This document shows, one piece after another, positions 26,201 through 36,800 of a DNA stretch of 64,000 nucleotides; positions within the stretch are counted from its first letter, which is position 1; the number at the start of each line of letters is the position of its first letter. The translations under genes and the position numbers were made by a program. The notes under the pieces were generated by a model. It was not told where the DNA came from, did no database searches, and saw nothing but the letters and a program-made list of their open reading frames with translations. Where the stretch lies: assembly GCA_963662155.1 (NCBI GenBank), contig OY759275.1, forward strand, positions 2,380,501-2,444,500. Direction: 5' to 3'. The DNA comes from Lamellibrachia columna (taxonomy: Eukaryota > Annelida > Polychaeta > Sabellida > Siboglinidae).

Positions 26201-28835
26201 GTTGGTGAGGCAGAGAGATACACCATTGGAGTTGTCAAGAAACAGCTTCCATGCGGCCAAAGATGTCCATGTGTTGGTGAGGCAGAGAGATACACCATTG
26301 GAGTTGTCAAGAAACAGCTTCCATGCGGTCAAAGATGTCCATGTGTTGGTGAGGCAGAGAGATACACCATTGGAGTTGTCAAGAAACAGCTTCCATGCGG
26401 CCAAAGATGTCCACGTGTTGGTGAGGCAGAGAGATACACCATTGGAGTTGTCAAGAAACAGCTTCCATGCGGCCAAAGATGTCCACGTGTTGGTGAGGCA
26501 GAGAGATACACCATTGGAGTTGTCAAGAAACAGCTTCCATGCGGCCAAATATGTCCACGTGTTGGTGAGGCAGAGAGATGCACCATTGGAGTTGTCAAGA
26601 AACAGCTTCCATGCGGCCAAAGATGTCCACGTGTTGGTGAGGCAGAGAGATGCACCATTGGAGTTGACAAGAAACAGCTTCCATGCGGCCAAAGAGGTCC
26701 ACGTGTTGGTGAGGCAGAGAGATACACCATTGGAGTTGTCAAGAAACAGCTTCCATGCGGCCAAAGATGTCCACGTGTTGGTGAGGCAGAGAGATACACC
26801 ATTGGAGTTGTCAAGAAACAGCTTCCATGCGGCCAAAGATGTCCATGTGTTGGTGAGGCAGAGAGATACACCATTGGAGTTGTCAAGAAACAGCTTCCAT
26901 GCGGCCAAAGATGTCCACGTGTTGGTGAGGCAGAGAGATACACCATTGGAGTTGTCAAGAAACAGCTTCCATGCGGCCAAAGATGTCCACGTGTTGGTGA
27001 GGCAGAGAGATACACCATTGGAGTTGTCAAGAAACAGCTTCCATGCGGCCAAAGATGTCCATGTGTTGGTGAGGCAGAGAGATACACCATTGGAGTTGTC
27101 AAGAAACAGCTTCCATGCGGCCAAAGAGGTCCACGTGTTGGTGAGGCAGAGAGATACACCATTGGAGTTGTCAAGAAACAGCTTCCATGCGGCCAAAGAT
27201 GTCCATGTGTTGGTGAGGCAGAGAGATACAGCATTGGAGTTGTCAAGAAACAGCTTCCATGCGGCCAAAGATATCCACGTGTTGGTGAGGCAGAGAGATA
27301 CACCATTGGAGTTGTCAAGAAACAGCTTCCATGCGGCCAAAGATGTCCACGTGTTGGTGAGGCAGAGAGATACACCATTGGAGTTGTCAAGAAACAGCTT
27401 CCATGCGGCCAAAGATGTCCACGTGTTGGTGAGGCAGAGAGATGCACCATTGGAGTTGTCAAGAAACAGCTTCCATGCGGCCAAAGATGTCCACGTGTTG
27501 GTGAGGCAGAGAGATACACCATTGGAGTTGTCAAGAAACAGCTTCCATGCGGCCAAAGATGTCCACGTGTTGGTGGGGCAGAGAGATACACCATTGGAGT
27601 TGTCAAGAAACAGCTTCCATGCGGCCAAAGATATCCACGTGTTGGTGAGGCAGAGAGATACACCATTGGAGTTGTCAAGAAACAGCTTCCATGCGGCCAA
27701 AGATGTCCACGTGTTGGTGAGGCAGAGAGATACACCATTGGAGTTGTCAAGAAACAGCTTCCATGCGGCCAAAGATATCCACGTGTTGGTGAGGCAGAGA
27801 GATACACCATTGGAGTTGTCAAGAAACAGCTTCCATGCGGCCAAAGATATCCATGTGTTGGTGAGGCAGAGAGATACACCATTGGAGTTGTCAAGAAACA
27901 GCGGCCAAAGATGTCCATGTGTTGGTGAGGCAGAGAGATACACCATTGGAGTTGTCAAGAAACAGCTGCCATGCGGCCAAAGATGTCCATGTGTTGGTGA
28001 GGCAGAGAGATACAGCATTGGAGTTGTCAAGAAACAGCTTCCATGCGGCCAAAGATGTCCACGTGTTGGTGAGGCAGAGAGATACACCATTGGAGTTGTC
28101 AAGAAACAGCTTCCATGCGGCCAAAGATATCCATGTGTTGGTGAGGCAGAGAGATACACCATTGGAGTTGTCAAGAAACAGCGGCCAAAGATGTCCATGT
28201 GTTGGTGAGGCAGAGAGATACACCATTGGAGTTGTCAAGAAACAGCTGCCATGCGGCCAAAGATGTCCATGTGTTGGTGAGGCAGAGAGATACAGCATTG
28301 GAGTTGTCAAGAAACAGCTTCCATGCAGCCAAAGATGTCCACGTGTTGGTGAGGCAGAGAGATACACCATTGGAGTTGACAAGAAACAGCTTCCATGCGG
28401 CCAAAGATGTCCACGTGTTGGTGAGGCAGAGAGATACACCATTGGAGTTGTCAAGAAACAGCTTCTATGCGGCCAAAGATGTCCACGTGTTGGTGAGGCA
28501 GAGAGATACACCATTGGAGTTGTCAAGAAACAGCTTCCATGCGGCCAAAGATGTCCACGTGTTGGTGAGGCAGAGAGATACACCATTGGAGTTGTCAAGA
28601 AACAGCTTCCATGCGGCCAAAGATGTCCACGTGTTGGTGAGGCAGAGAGATACACCATTGGAGTTGTCAAGAAACAGCTTCCATGCGGCCAAAGATGTCC
28701 ACGTGTTGGTGAGGCAGAGAGATACACCATTGGAGTTGTCAAGAAACAGCTTCCATGCGGCCAAAGATGTCCACGTGTTGGTGAGGCAGAGAGATACACC
28801 ATTGGAGTTGTCAAGAAACAGCTTCCATGCGGCCA
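23238..28835. repeat. 72-bp minisatellite derived from DIRS RNase H coding sequence, about 78 copies
   Basis: Units of 72 bp, plus strand GATGTCCACGTGTTGGTGAG and CTTCCATGCGGCCAAA. On the minus strand each unit encodes 24 residues including FLDNSNGVSLCLTNTWTS. That segment is the one expected between the proximal RNase H motif (QEACKDMAAWK, ending at 28836) and the distal motif (CIRLFSDAS, starting at 23237). The array is therefore a tandem expansion of the element's own codons. Marker units (gatgcacc...gttgacaag) occur in pairs 144 bp apart and recur 792 bp and then 1440 bp away, showing block duplications. Two units carry the same 8-bp deletion (27901 and 28181), 280 bp apart. Confidence 0.93.
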
Positions 28836-29218
28836 TATCTTTACATGCTTCTTGGTTTAAGCAGATTAAATGAGATTTACCACAAACTCCTCGAGTTAGG
28901 TTTATAAGCCTTCTCAGAAAGGCCCTCCCCAGAACAACTGTTCTGCATGCGAAGTTGAGCGTGCCGATAATAGATTGAATGTCATGTAAAGTAGCTTTCT
29001 TGAGCAAGTAATTGGAGCTTCTGCCGTACATCAGCTAACTGCATTGCAGTCATGTCCACCTCAATACCTTGTAAAATAACTAAAGATGTATGCAGCACGG
29101 TTTACTTGAATTGACCGGAATGTGAATAGAAGAAGCTAGTGACAGGAAGGATTGGAGGTCCACATTGCATTGATTTGATTGACAAGGTCCAATATCTATA
29201 AAATCATCCAAAATATGT
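28836..29218 (-). pseudogene. DIRS RT C-terminal part and RNase H proximal part
   Basis: Immediately beyond the non-LTR insertion the minus strand reads HILDDFIDIGPCQSNQC, then LQSFLSLASSIHIPVNSSK and ILQGIEVDMTAMQ. After a frameshift near 29005 it continues LLKKATLHDIQSIIGTLNFA, RTVVLGRAFLRRLINL and then the repeated WKLFLDNSN. HILDDF is the YxDD-equivalent catalytic box of DIRS RT. FLGIEID, KKxTLxxIQSLIGxLNFA and VVxPGRAFLRRLI are hallmark strings of the RT/RNase H connection in DIRS elements. A TAG and the frameshift show it is inactive. Confidence 0.82.
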
Positions 29219-29853
29219 CTCAAGTCTCAAGTGGTTTACTCCAAACAGCCCAAACTTGGGCTAATGCAGGAGTTTGTGGTGGACTGTGCGCATGCGCTGT
29301 GGGTGGTACGTTCGATTAAAAGACTAGTATCATTAATGTTGCTGAAATGGTTTTTATCTGATAGTTTTATTTATTTTATGTATAGGATGTTTAACGAAAA
29401 TTTTTAATAGGTTGGTTGTGTGTATGGATACTGTCGCTGCCTTGCCACATGCACACATAGACAGTCTCCATACCCACACCATGGATAAGTTTACGCTGAG
29501 CACTGTGTTTTAAAGGTAGTTTAGGTGAGGAGGTGTGGTGAAACGGAGTTCCATAATAGCTTCTTGAAATGATTTTGGGTTTTTTATGTTGGTAATTTTT
29601 GATGGAATCATATTCCATATGCGAATGGCTCTGGGATAAAATGAAAAGACCATTGCATTTATACGACACTTGGGGGCTATGTATTGTCCACGGGTTTGAG
29701 AGCGATTTAGTAGGCCCGGAGGGGGGGTGATCTCAATAATGTTATTTAGAATTTTGTAGAAGGTAGTGGCTTGTTTGATAATGCGCCTTCGTTCGAGGGT
29801 TGGCCATCCAAGGGCAGTAATTAGATCTGCTGGATTTGTGTTCCGTCTGTAAT
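29219..29853 (-). mobile_element. 5'-truncated non-LTR element inserted in the DIRS RT
   Basis: This 635-bp block matches 58241-58875 at the same length, with about eight mismatches by eye. It encodes the last part of the RT protein (RRNTNPADLITALGWPTLER to the stop near 29510) plus about 290 bp of 3' UTR ending in CTTGAGACTTGAG on the minus strand. It splits the DIRS RT between the motif-B region (29854 onward) and the LDD box (up to 29218). No clear target-site duplication was seen. Confidence 0.88.
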
Positions 29854-30077
29854 TTAGTGTTAAGGATCGACTGTAGAGCTTGAGCAAATTATTCAAATAT
29901 TTGGCATACCAAGCTGCAACCCATTGGTAAACAGTGATCAAAATAGTATTTGTTTTGCCAAGCCTTGTCAAGCAGTCTGGTCGACAGGGTGGATAGGAAT
30001 AATTCTAAAAGCTTCTTGAATGTCTGCTTCAGCAACGAGACACCCACAGCCAATCTCACAGATTATGGTGACACAGT
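29854..30077 (-). pseudogene. DIRS RT core (motifs A and B)
   Basis: The minus strand reads LDDCVTIICEIGCG, VAEADIQEAFRIIPIHPVDQ, then after a stop/frameshift NKYYFDHCLPMGCSLVCQIF, another stop, and FAQALQSILNTK. The pattern AKxDIxxAFRxIPIHPxD, then YYFDxCLPMGCSxSCxIFExF, is diagnostic of DIRS/Ngaro RT (motif A Asp in ADIQEAF; motif B in LPMGCS). It continues after the non-LTR insertion with HILDDF. At least two in-frame stops are present. Confidence 0.85.
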
Positions 30078-30595
30078 CATCCAATTTTGACTGGATGGTT
30101 GACATGACTGGTACTGTATGGGTTTGACTGGATGGTTGACATGACTAATACTGTGGGGGTTTGACTGGACGGTTGATATGACTGGTACTGTGGGGGTTTG
30201 ACTGGATGGTTGACATGACTGGTACTGTGGGTGTTTGGCTGGATGGTTGATATGACTGGTACTGTGAGGGTTTGACTGGATGGTTGATATGACTGGTACT
30301 GTGGGGGTTTGACTGGATGGTTGATATGACTGGTACTGTGGGTGTTTGACTGGATGGTTGATACGACTGGTACTGTGAGGGTTTGACTGGATGGTTGATA
30401 TGACTGGTACTGTGGGGGTTTGACTGGATGGTTGATATGACTGGTACTGTGAGGGTTTGACTGGATGGTTGACATGACTGATACTGTGGGGGTTTGACTG
30501 GATGGTTGACATGACTGGTACTGCGAGGGTTTGACTGGATGGTTGATATGACTGGTACTGTGAGGGTTTTACTGGATGGTCGACGAGATGTGGAA
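30078..30595. repeat. 37-bp minisatellite within DIRS RT, 14 copies
   Basis: Unit TTTGACTGGATGGTTGACAT then GACTGGTACTGTGGGGG. The first and last TTTGACTGG-like motifs are 481 bp apart, exactly 13 x 37. The array sits between the RT N-terminal region (VDFHIS, right) and LDDCVTI (left) of the DIRS element. 37 is not a multiple of three, so the insertion destroyed the frame. Confidence 0.93.
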
Positions 30596-31195
30596 ATCAA
30601 CAGAAAAACCCTGAATTAAATTAGCCTGTTTAACCCTTTTGTATCCAACTAGGTATGTTGCCAGCCTGTGGGGGAGCACTAGACTTGGGAAGCTTGGTGC
30701 TGTTTCCTCAGGGCTTCTCTGCCCGGCAGTCGATGAGGGAACATCCGCCATTGTTGTTGTATGAGTAGCACAGTCCAGTACGGGCATTGGCAGGTCCTGC
30801 GTGCTGGTGATTGGTTTGAAATGGCTGCTGTTGCTGCCTGGGAGTTTCGATCTGGGAAGTTTCACCATGCAGTGCATCCATGGCGAGGTCCCAGTTAGTT
30901 GTGTGCCAAGGCAGCGACGGCAGCAAGGCATGTACCCTGCAGAATCTTTTATTGTACACTTGCCATGTTGCCCCCCGTGGCATTTATGCATGTCGAAAAT
31001 GCGGCACACGTATGTGAAAAGGAATGGAGCCTCCACCAGGTACTGCTTAACACAGATGTTGGCATATGTGCAGAACGCATGCAGCCAGTGGAACATCCCT
31101 GATATCGATGGAACCTGGGATGGCATCATCAAGATGTGTGGCTGTGGCTTTGTCCTGTGACCGTCCATAAGAAGGATGGCTCAGTGTTGGACGCC
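30596..31195 (-). pseudogene. DIRS Gag-like C-terminal half and start of RT
   Basis: Minus-strand strings in order: FHWLHAFCTYANICVKQYL, FLFTYVCRIFDM, then in another frame ATWQVYNKRFCRVHALLP, WHTTNWDLAMDAL and LCYSYNNNGGCSLIDC, and further left RLATYLVGYKRVKQANLIQG and FSVDFHIS. This matches DIRS/Ngaro Gag (WxxAFxxF...Y...P, WxxYDxxFRxLR, W..I..ELW, then a Cys-rich CYxFNxxGxC knuckle) and the RT leader (ELxxYLxxYPxxxxxxYLLxGFxxGFxI). A frameshift near 30985 divides the Gag part. Only part of the Cys-rich motif is intact. Confidence 0.72.
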
Positions 31196-31372
31196 AACAT
31201 ACCCAGCTGTACAACATACCCAGCTGTACAACATACCCAGCTGTACAACACACCCAGCTGTACAACACATCCAGCTGTACAACACACCCAGCTGTACAAC
31301 ACACCCAGCTGTACAACACACCCAGCTGTACAACACACCCAGCTGTACAACACACCCAGCTGTACATACTGA
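31196..31372. repeat. 17-bp minisatellite within DIRS Gag, 10 copies
   Basis: Ten copies of ACCCAGCTGTACAACAC-type units with CAGCTGTACA every 17 bp from 31204 to 31357. Nine extra units equal 153 bp (51 codons), so the minus-strand Gag frame stays open from IWSHQYVQLG through the array to MLASNTEPSFLW. Confidence 0.95.
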
Positions 31373-31770
31373 TGAGACCAGATCATGGTTTTGATCTTGG
31401 GGTCTAGTGTGGCCACTAAGATCAGGAAGGGAGTCATGAATGACTCACCTTGTCTGTCACCGGGCTGGGTTGTTCCAGTCATTTGCTGCAAGACGCCGGA
31501 TAACAAAGCCTGGAAGTCTGTGTCCTGGCTTGATGTACCTAGCTGGGTGGGCTGAGTCTGCGTTGGGGTCGGAGGTGCTGTAGGTGTCAACACAGGCAAT
31601 GGAAATGTAGGTGAGAGTGCCGGAGGAGGTGAGATGGATGTTGACTGATGAGGGTAACTGCCACATATCTGTGCCTCTTTCAGTTGCTGCCTCATCTCCT
31701 GCAGCTCTTGCTGCAGTTCTGTGTTCATTGCGCGAATATCTGCCTCTTCGCTGGCATCGGTCGAGCTGTC
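31373..31770 (-). pseudogene. DIRS Gag-like N-terminal half
   Basis: The minus frame from Met 31728 opens with a heptad-like ELQQELQEMRQQLKEAQ coiled coil. A Pro/Thr/Ser-rich linker follows, then LLSGVLQQMTG and ATLDPKIKTMIWSHQYV. The end resembles the 'xxKxxIWxxxYVDLxxLL' segment of DIRS/Ngaro Gag. The start is uncertain: upstream codons (DASEEADIRA) are also open to a TAG near 31774. Continuity with the C-terminal half is through the 17-bp array. Confidence 0.6.
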
Positions 31771-31949
31771 AAATTAGTCATCAACTTGCCTTGCTGGTAA
31801 CCCAGTCTTCCATATGGGATGCCGGCCGACTGAAGAAGGGCCACCCTTTCGTCCATTCTTGACTTTAGGTTTAGCTGTAATGAAGAAACTTCGCTGGTCA
31901 CTGGTAATGTTTCCTGTAAAAAAAATGGCGAATGCATTGAATGCCTGAT
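31771..31949. other. Possible 5' part of the DIRS-like element
   Basis: The minus strand is open (KPKVKNGRKGGPSS) but without recognisable motifs. It could be 5' Gag or leader sequence of the DIRS element, or unrelated. Confidence 0.3.
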
Positions 31950-33630
31950 ATGTTGGACATGGTCCGACAATCTCATGTGTCCAACAACTTGGATATTGTC
32001 CCTTATATTGATCTGTCCTGACCATCTTATGCATCCAACAACTTGGATATGGCCCGTACTTTGACATGGTCCGACCATGTCATGTGTCCGACAACTTGGA
32101 TGTGGTCCCTTATTTTGACGTGGCCCGACCATCTCGTGTCCAACAACTTGAACATGGTCCCTTTCATTGATGTGACTCGACCATCTCATGTGTCCAACAA
32201 CTTGGACATGGTCCCTTATACTGACCATTTCATGTGTCCAACAACTTGGACATGGTCCCTTATATTGACCTGGCCCGACAATCTCATGTGTGCAACAACT
32301 TGGACATGGTCCCTTACATTGACGTGGCCCGACCATCTCATGTGTCCAACAACTTGGACAAGGTCCTTTATAGTGACCAGGCCTGACCATCTCATGTGTC
32401 CAACAACTTGGACATGGTCCCTTATATTGACCTGGCCTGACTATCTCATGTGTCCAACAACTTGGACATTGTCCCTTATACTGACCAGACCTGACCATCT
32501 CATGTGTCCAACAACTTGGACATGGTCCCTTATACTGACCAGGCCTGACCATCTCATGTGTCCAACAGCTTGGACATAGTCCCTTATATTGACCTGGCCT
32601 GACTATCTCATGTGTCCAACAACTTGGACATGGTCCCTTACATTGACGTGGCCCGACCATCTCATGTGTCCAACAACTTGGACATGGTCCCTTACATTGA
32701 CGTGGCTCGACCATCTCATATGTCCAACAACTTGGACATGGTCCCTTATATTGACCTGGCCTGACTATCTCATGTGTCCAACAACTTGGACATGTTCCCT
32801 TACATTGACGTGGCCCGACCATCTCATTTGTTCAACAACTTGGACATGGTCCCTTACATTGATGTGGCCCGACCATCTCATGTGTCCAACAACTTGGACA
32901 TGGTCCCTTTTACTGACCAGGCCTGACCACCTCATGTGTTCAACAACTTGGACATGGTCCCTTTTACTGACCAGGCCTGACCATCTTATGTGTCCAACAA
33001 CTTGGACATGGTCCCTTATACTGACCAGGCCTGACCATCTCATGTGTCCAACAACTTGGACATGGTCCCTTACATTGACGTGGCCCGACCATCTCATGTG
33101 TCCAACAGCTTGTACATGGTCCCTTACATTGACGTGGCCCGACCATCTCATGTGTCCAACAACTTGGACATGGTCCCTTACATTGACGTGGCCCGACCAT
33201 CTCATATGTCCAACAACTTGGACATGGTCCCTTACATTGATGTGGCCTGACCATCTCATGTGTCCAACAACTTGGACATGGTCCCTTACATTGATGTGGC
33301 CTGACCATCTCATGTGTCCAACAACTTGGACATGGTCCCTTACATTAACGTGGCCTGACCATCTCATGTGTCCAATAACTTGGACATGGTCCCTTATAAT
33401 GACCAGGCCTGACCATCTCATGTGTCCAACAACTTGGACATGGTCCCTTATACTGACCTGGCCCGACCATCTTATGTGTCCGATAACTTGGACATGGTCC
33501 CTTAAATTAATCTGGCCCAAAGATCTCGTGTTCGACCGATTGGACATGGTCCCTTATAATGACCTGGCCCAACGGTCTCATGTGTCCGACCACTTGGACA
33601 TGGTTCCTCACATTGACCTAGGCATGGTCC
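31950..33630. repeat. 54-bp minisatellite, about 31 copies
   Basis: Unit GACCATCTCATGTGTCCAAC plus AACTTGGACATGGTCCCTTA plus a variable TATTGACCTGGCCT. It is degenerate at both edges, for example missing segments near 32225 and substitutions after 33480. 54 is a multiple of three, so 100-365-codon ORFs occur on both strands. None resembles a known protein. Confidence 0.95.
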
Positions 33631-33810
33631 ATCAGGCAAGGTAAAACATAAACTGGCCTAAAAATATGCATCTGGCCGCACACTTGGCCTCAATTAAAAC
33701 ACCAGCATCTGGCCGCATGCTTGGCCATGATTAAAACACCTGGTTATTGTACAGGGTCCAGCATTCCATACTGCTATGTAGGTGAAGAAAAGTGTGTTAG
33801 AATATTTGCA
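33631..33810. other. Spacer with a short direct repeat
   Basis: Two copies of an AAAACACC/GCATCTGGCCGCA motif at about 33665-33740. No gene is visible. Confidence 0.4.
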
Positions 33811-36800
33811 TGCATACAGTAAAGTATCACACTGAAGGATCCACAATACCAGCCGTGGTCTCTGTTGTAGTGGTGGTCACTGTAGGAGATGTACGTGCAA
33901 GAGATTTAGTCATGTGAACAGTAAAGTATCACACTGAAGGATCCACAATACCAGCCCTGGCCTCTGTTGTAGTGGTGGTCACTGTAGGAGATGTACGTGC
34001 AAGAGATGTAGTCATGTGAACAGTAAAGTATCACACTGAAGGATCCACAATACCAGCCCTGGCCTCTGTTGTAGTGGTGGTCACTGTAGGAGATGTACGT
34101 GCAAGAGATGTAGTCATGAGAACAGTAAAGTATCACACTGAAGGATCCACAATACCAGCCGTGGTCTCTGTTGTAGTGGTGGTCACTGTAGGAGATGTAC
34201 GTGCAAGAGATGTAGTCATGTGAACAGTAAAGTATCACACTGAAGGATCCACAATACCAGCCGTGGCCTGTGTTGTAGTGGTGGTCACTGTAGGAGATGT
34301 ACGTGCAAGAGATGTAGTCATGCATACAGTAAAGTATCACACTGAAGGATCCACAATACCAGCCGTGGCCTCTGTTGTAGTGGTGGTCACTGTAGGAGAT
34401 GTACGTGCAAGAGATGTAGTCATGCATACAGTAAAGTATCACACTGAAGGATCCACAATACCAGCCGTGGCCTCTGTTGTAGTGGTGGTCACTGTAGGAG
34501 ATGTACGTGCAAGAGATGTAGTCATGCATACAGTAAAGTATCACACTGGAGGATCCACAATATCAGCCGTGGCCTCTGTTGTAGTGGTGGTCACTGTAGG
34601 AGATGTATGTGCAAGAGATGTAGTCATGTGAACAGTAAAGTATCACACTGAAGGATCCACAATACCAGCCGTGGCCTCTGTTGTAGTGGTGGTCACTGTA
34701 GGAGATGTACGTGCAAGAGATGTAGTCATGCATACAGTAAAGTATCACACTGAAGGATCCACAATACCAGCCGTGGCCTCTGTTGTAGTGGTGGTCACTG
34801 TAGGAGATGTATGTGCAAGAGATGTAGTCATGCATACAGTAAAGTATCACACTGAAGGATCCACAATACCAGCCCTGGCCTCTGTTGTAGTGGTGGTCAC
34901 TGTAGGAGATGTACGTGCAAGAGATGTAGTCATGCATACAGTAAAGTATCACACTGAAGGATCCACAATACCAGCCGTGGTCTCTGTTGTAGTGGTGATC
35001 ACTGTAGGAGATGTACGTGCAAGAGATGTAGTCATGTGAACAGTAAAGTATCGCACTGAAGGATCCACAATACCAGCCGTGGTCTCTGTTGTAGTGGTGG
35101 TCACTGTAGGAGATGTACGTGCAAGAGATGTAGTCATGCATACAGTAAAGTATCACACTGAAGGATCCACAATACCAGCCGTGGCCTCTGTTGTAGTGGT
35201 GGTCACTGTAGGAGATGTACGTGCAAGAGATGTAGTCATGCATACAGTAAAGTATCACACTGAAGGATCCACAATACCAGCCCTGGCCTCTGTTGTAGTG
35301 GTGGTCACTGTAGGAGATGTACGTGCAAGAGATGTAGTCATGCATACAGTAAAGTATCACACTGAAGGATCCACAATACCAGCCCTGGCCTCTGTTGTAG
35401 TGGTGATCACTGTAGGAGATGTACGTGCAAGAGATGTAGTCATGCATACAGTAAAGTATTACACTGAAGGATCCACAATACCAGCCCTGGCCTCTGTTGT
35501 AGTGGTGGTCACTGTAGGAGATGTACGTGCAAGAGATGTAGTCATGCATACAGTAAAGTATCACACTGAAGGATCCACAATACCAGCCGTGGCCTCTGTT
35601 GTAGTGGTGGTCACTGTAGGAGATGTACGTGCAAGAGATGTAGTCATGCATACAGTAAAGTATCACACTGAAGGATCCACAATACCAGCCGTGGCCTCTG
35701 TTGTAGTGGTGATCACTGTAGGAGATGTATGTGCAAGAGATGTAGTCATGCATACAGTAAAGTATCACACTGAAGGATCCACAATATCAGCCGTGGCCTC
35801 TGTTGTAGTGGTGGTCACTGTAGGAGATGTACGTGCAAGAGATGTAGTCATGCATACAGTAAAGTATCACACTGAAGGATCCACAATACCAGCCCTGGCC
35901 TCTGTTGTAGTGGTGGTCACTGTAGGAGATGTACGTGCAAGAGATGTAGTCATGCATACAGTAAAGTATCACACTGAAGGATCCACAATACCAGCCGTGG
36001 CCTGTGTTGTAGTGGTGGTCACTGTAGGAGATGTACGTGCAAGAGATGTAGTCATGTGAACAGTAAAGTATCACACTGAAGGATCCACAATACCAGCCGT
36101 GGCCTCTGTTGTAGTGGTGGTCACTGTAGGAGATGTACGTGCAAGAGATGTAGTCATGTGAACAGTAAAGTATCACACTGAAGGATCCACAATACCAGCC
36201 GTGGCCTGTGTTGTAGTGGTGGTCACTGTAGGAGATGTACGTGCAAGAGATGTAGTCATGCATACAGTAAAGTATCACACTGAAGGATCCACAATACCAG
36301 CCGTGGTCTCTGTTGTAGTGGTGGGTCACTGTAGGAGATGTACGTGCAAGAGATGTAGTCATGTGAACAGTAAAGTATCACACTGAAGGATCCACAATAC
36401 CAGCCGTGGCCTCTGTTGTAGTGGTGGTCACTGTAGGAGATGTACGTGCAAGAGATGTAGTCATGTGAACAGTAAAGTATCACACTGAAGGATCCACAAT
36501 ACCAGCCGTGGCCTCTGTTGTAGTGGTGATCACTGTAGGAGATGTATGTGCAAGAGATGTAGTCATGCATACAGTAAAGTATCACACTGAAGGATCCACA
36601 ATACCAGCCGTGGTCTCTGTTGTAGTGGTGGTCACTGTAGGAGATGTACGTGCAAGAGATGTAGTCATGCATACAGTAAAGTATCACACTGAAGGATCCA
36701 CAATACCAGCCCTGGCCTCTGTTGTAGTGGTGGTCACTGTAGGAGATGTACGTGCAAGAGATGTAGTCATGTGAACAGTAAAGTATCACACTGAAGGATC

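Larger units (their letters stand above)
22691..31770 (-). mobile_element. DIRS-like (tyrosine-recombinase) retrotransposon remnant, heavily expanded by minisatellites
   Basis: Read right to left, the window holds the DIRS order: Gag-like protein (31.73-30.70 kb), RT (30.67-29.04 kb), RNase H (29.03-22.82 kb) and the start of a tyrosine recombinase (22.81-22.69 kb). Each part is recognised by family motifs given in the separate entries. The element is interrupted by three tandem arrays (31196-31372, 30078-30595, 23238-28835), by a non-LTR insertion (29219-29853), by several frameshifts and by stops. Removing the arrays and the insertion leaves under 3 kb. The recombinase is truncated where a CR1/L2-like scrap begins, and I could not identify terminal repeats. 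The identification rests on motif order from knowledge of the family; no database search was possible. Confidence 0.8.

Noticed and set aside
23102..28208. Very long ORFs on both strands (1588-1698 codons)
   Set aside because: They follow from the 72-bp unit having no stops in several frames. Only the minus-strand WKLFLDNSN frame has meaning, as an RNase H derivative.
29510..29971. Novel protein N-terminus fused to the RT tail (MTRLGKTN...VYQWVAAWYAKYL)
   Set aside because: That frame is the wrong one for the DIRS RT upstream of the non-LTR insertion; the correct frame gives CLPMGCSLVCQIF.
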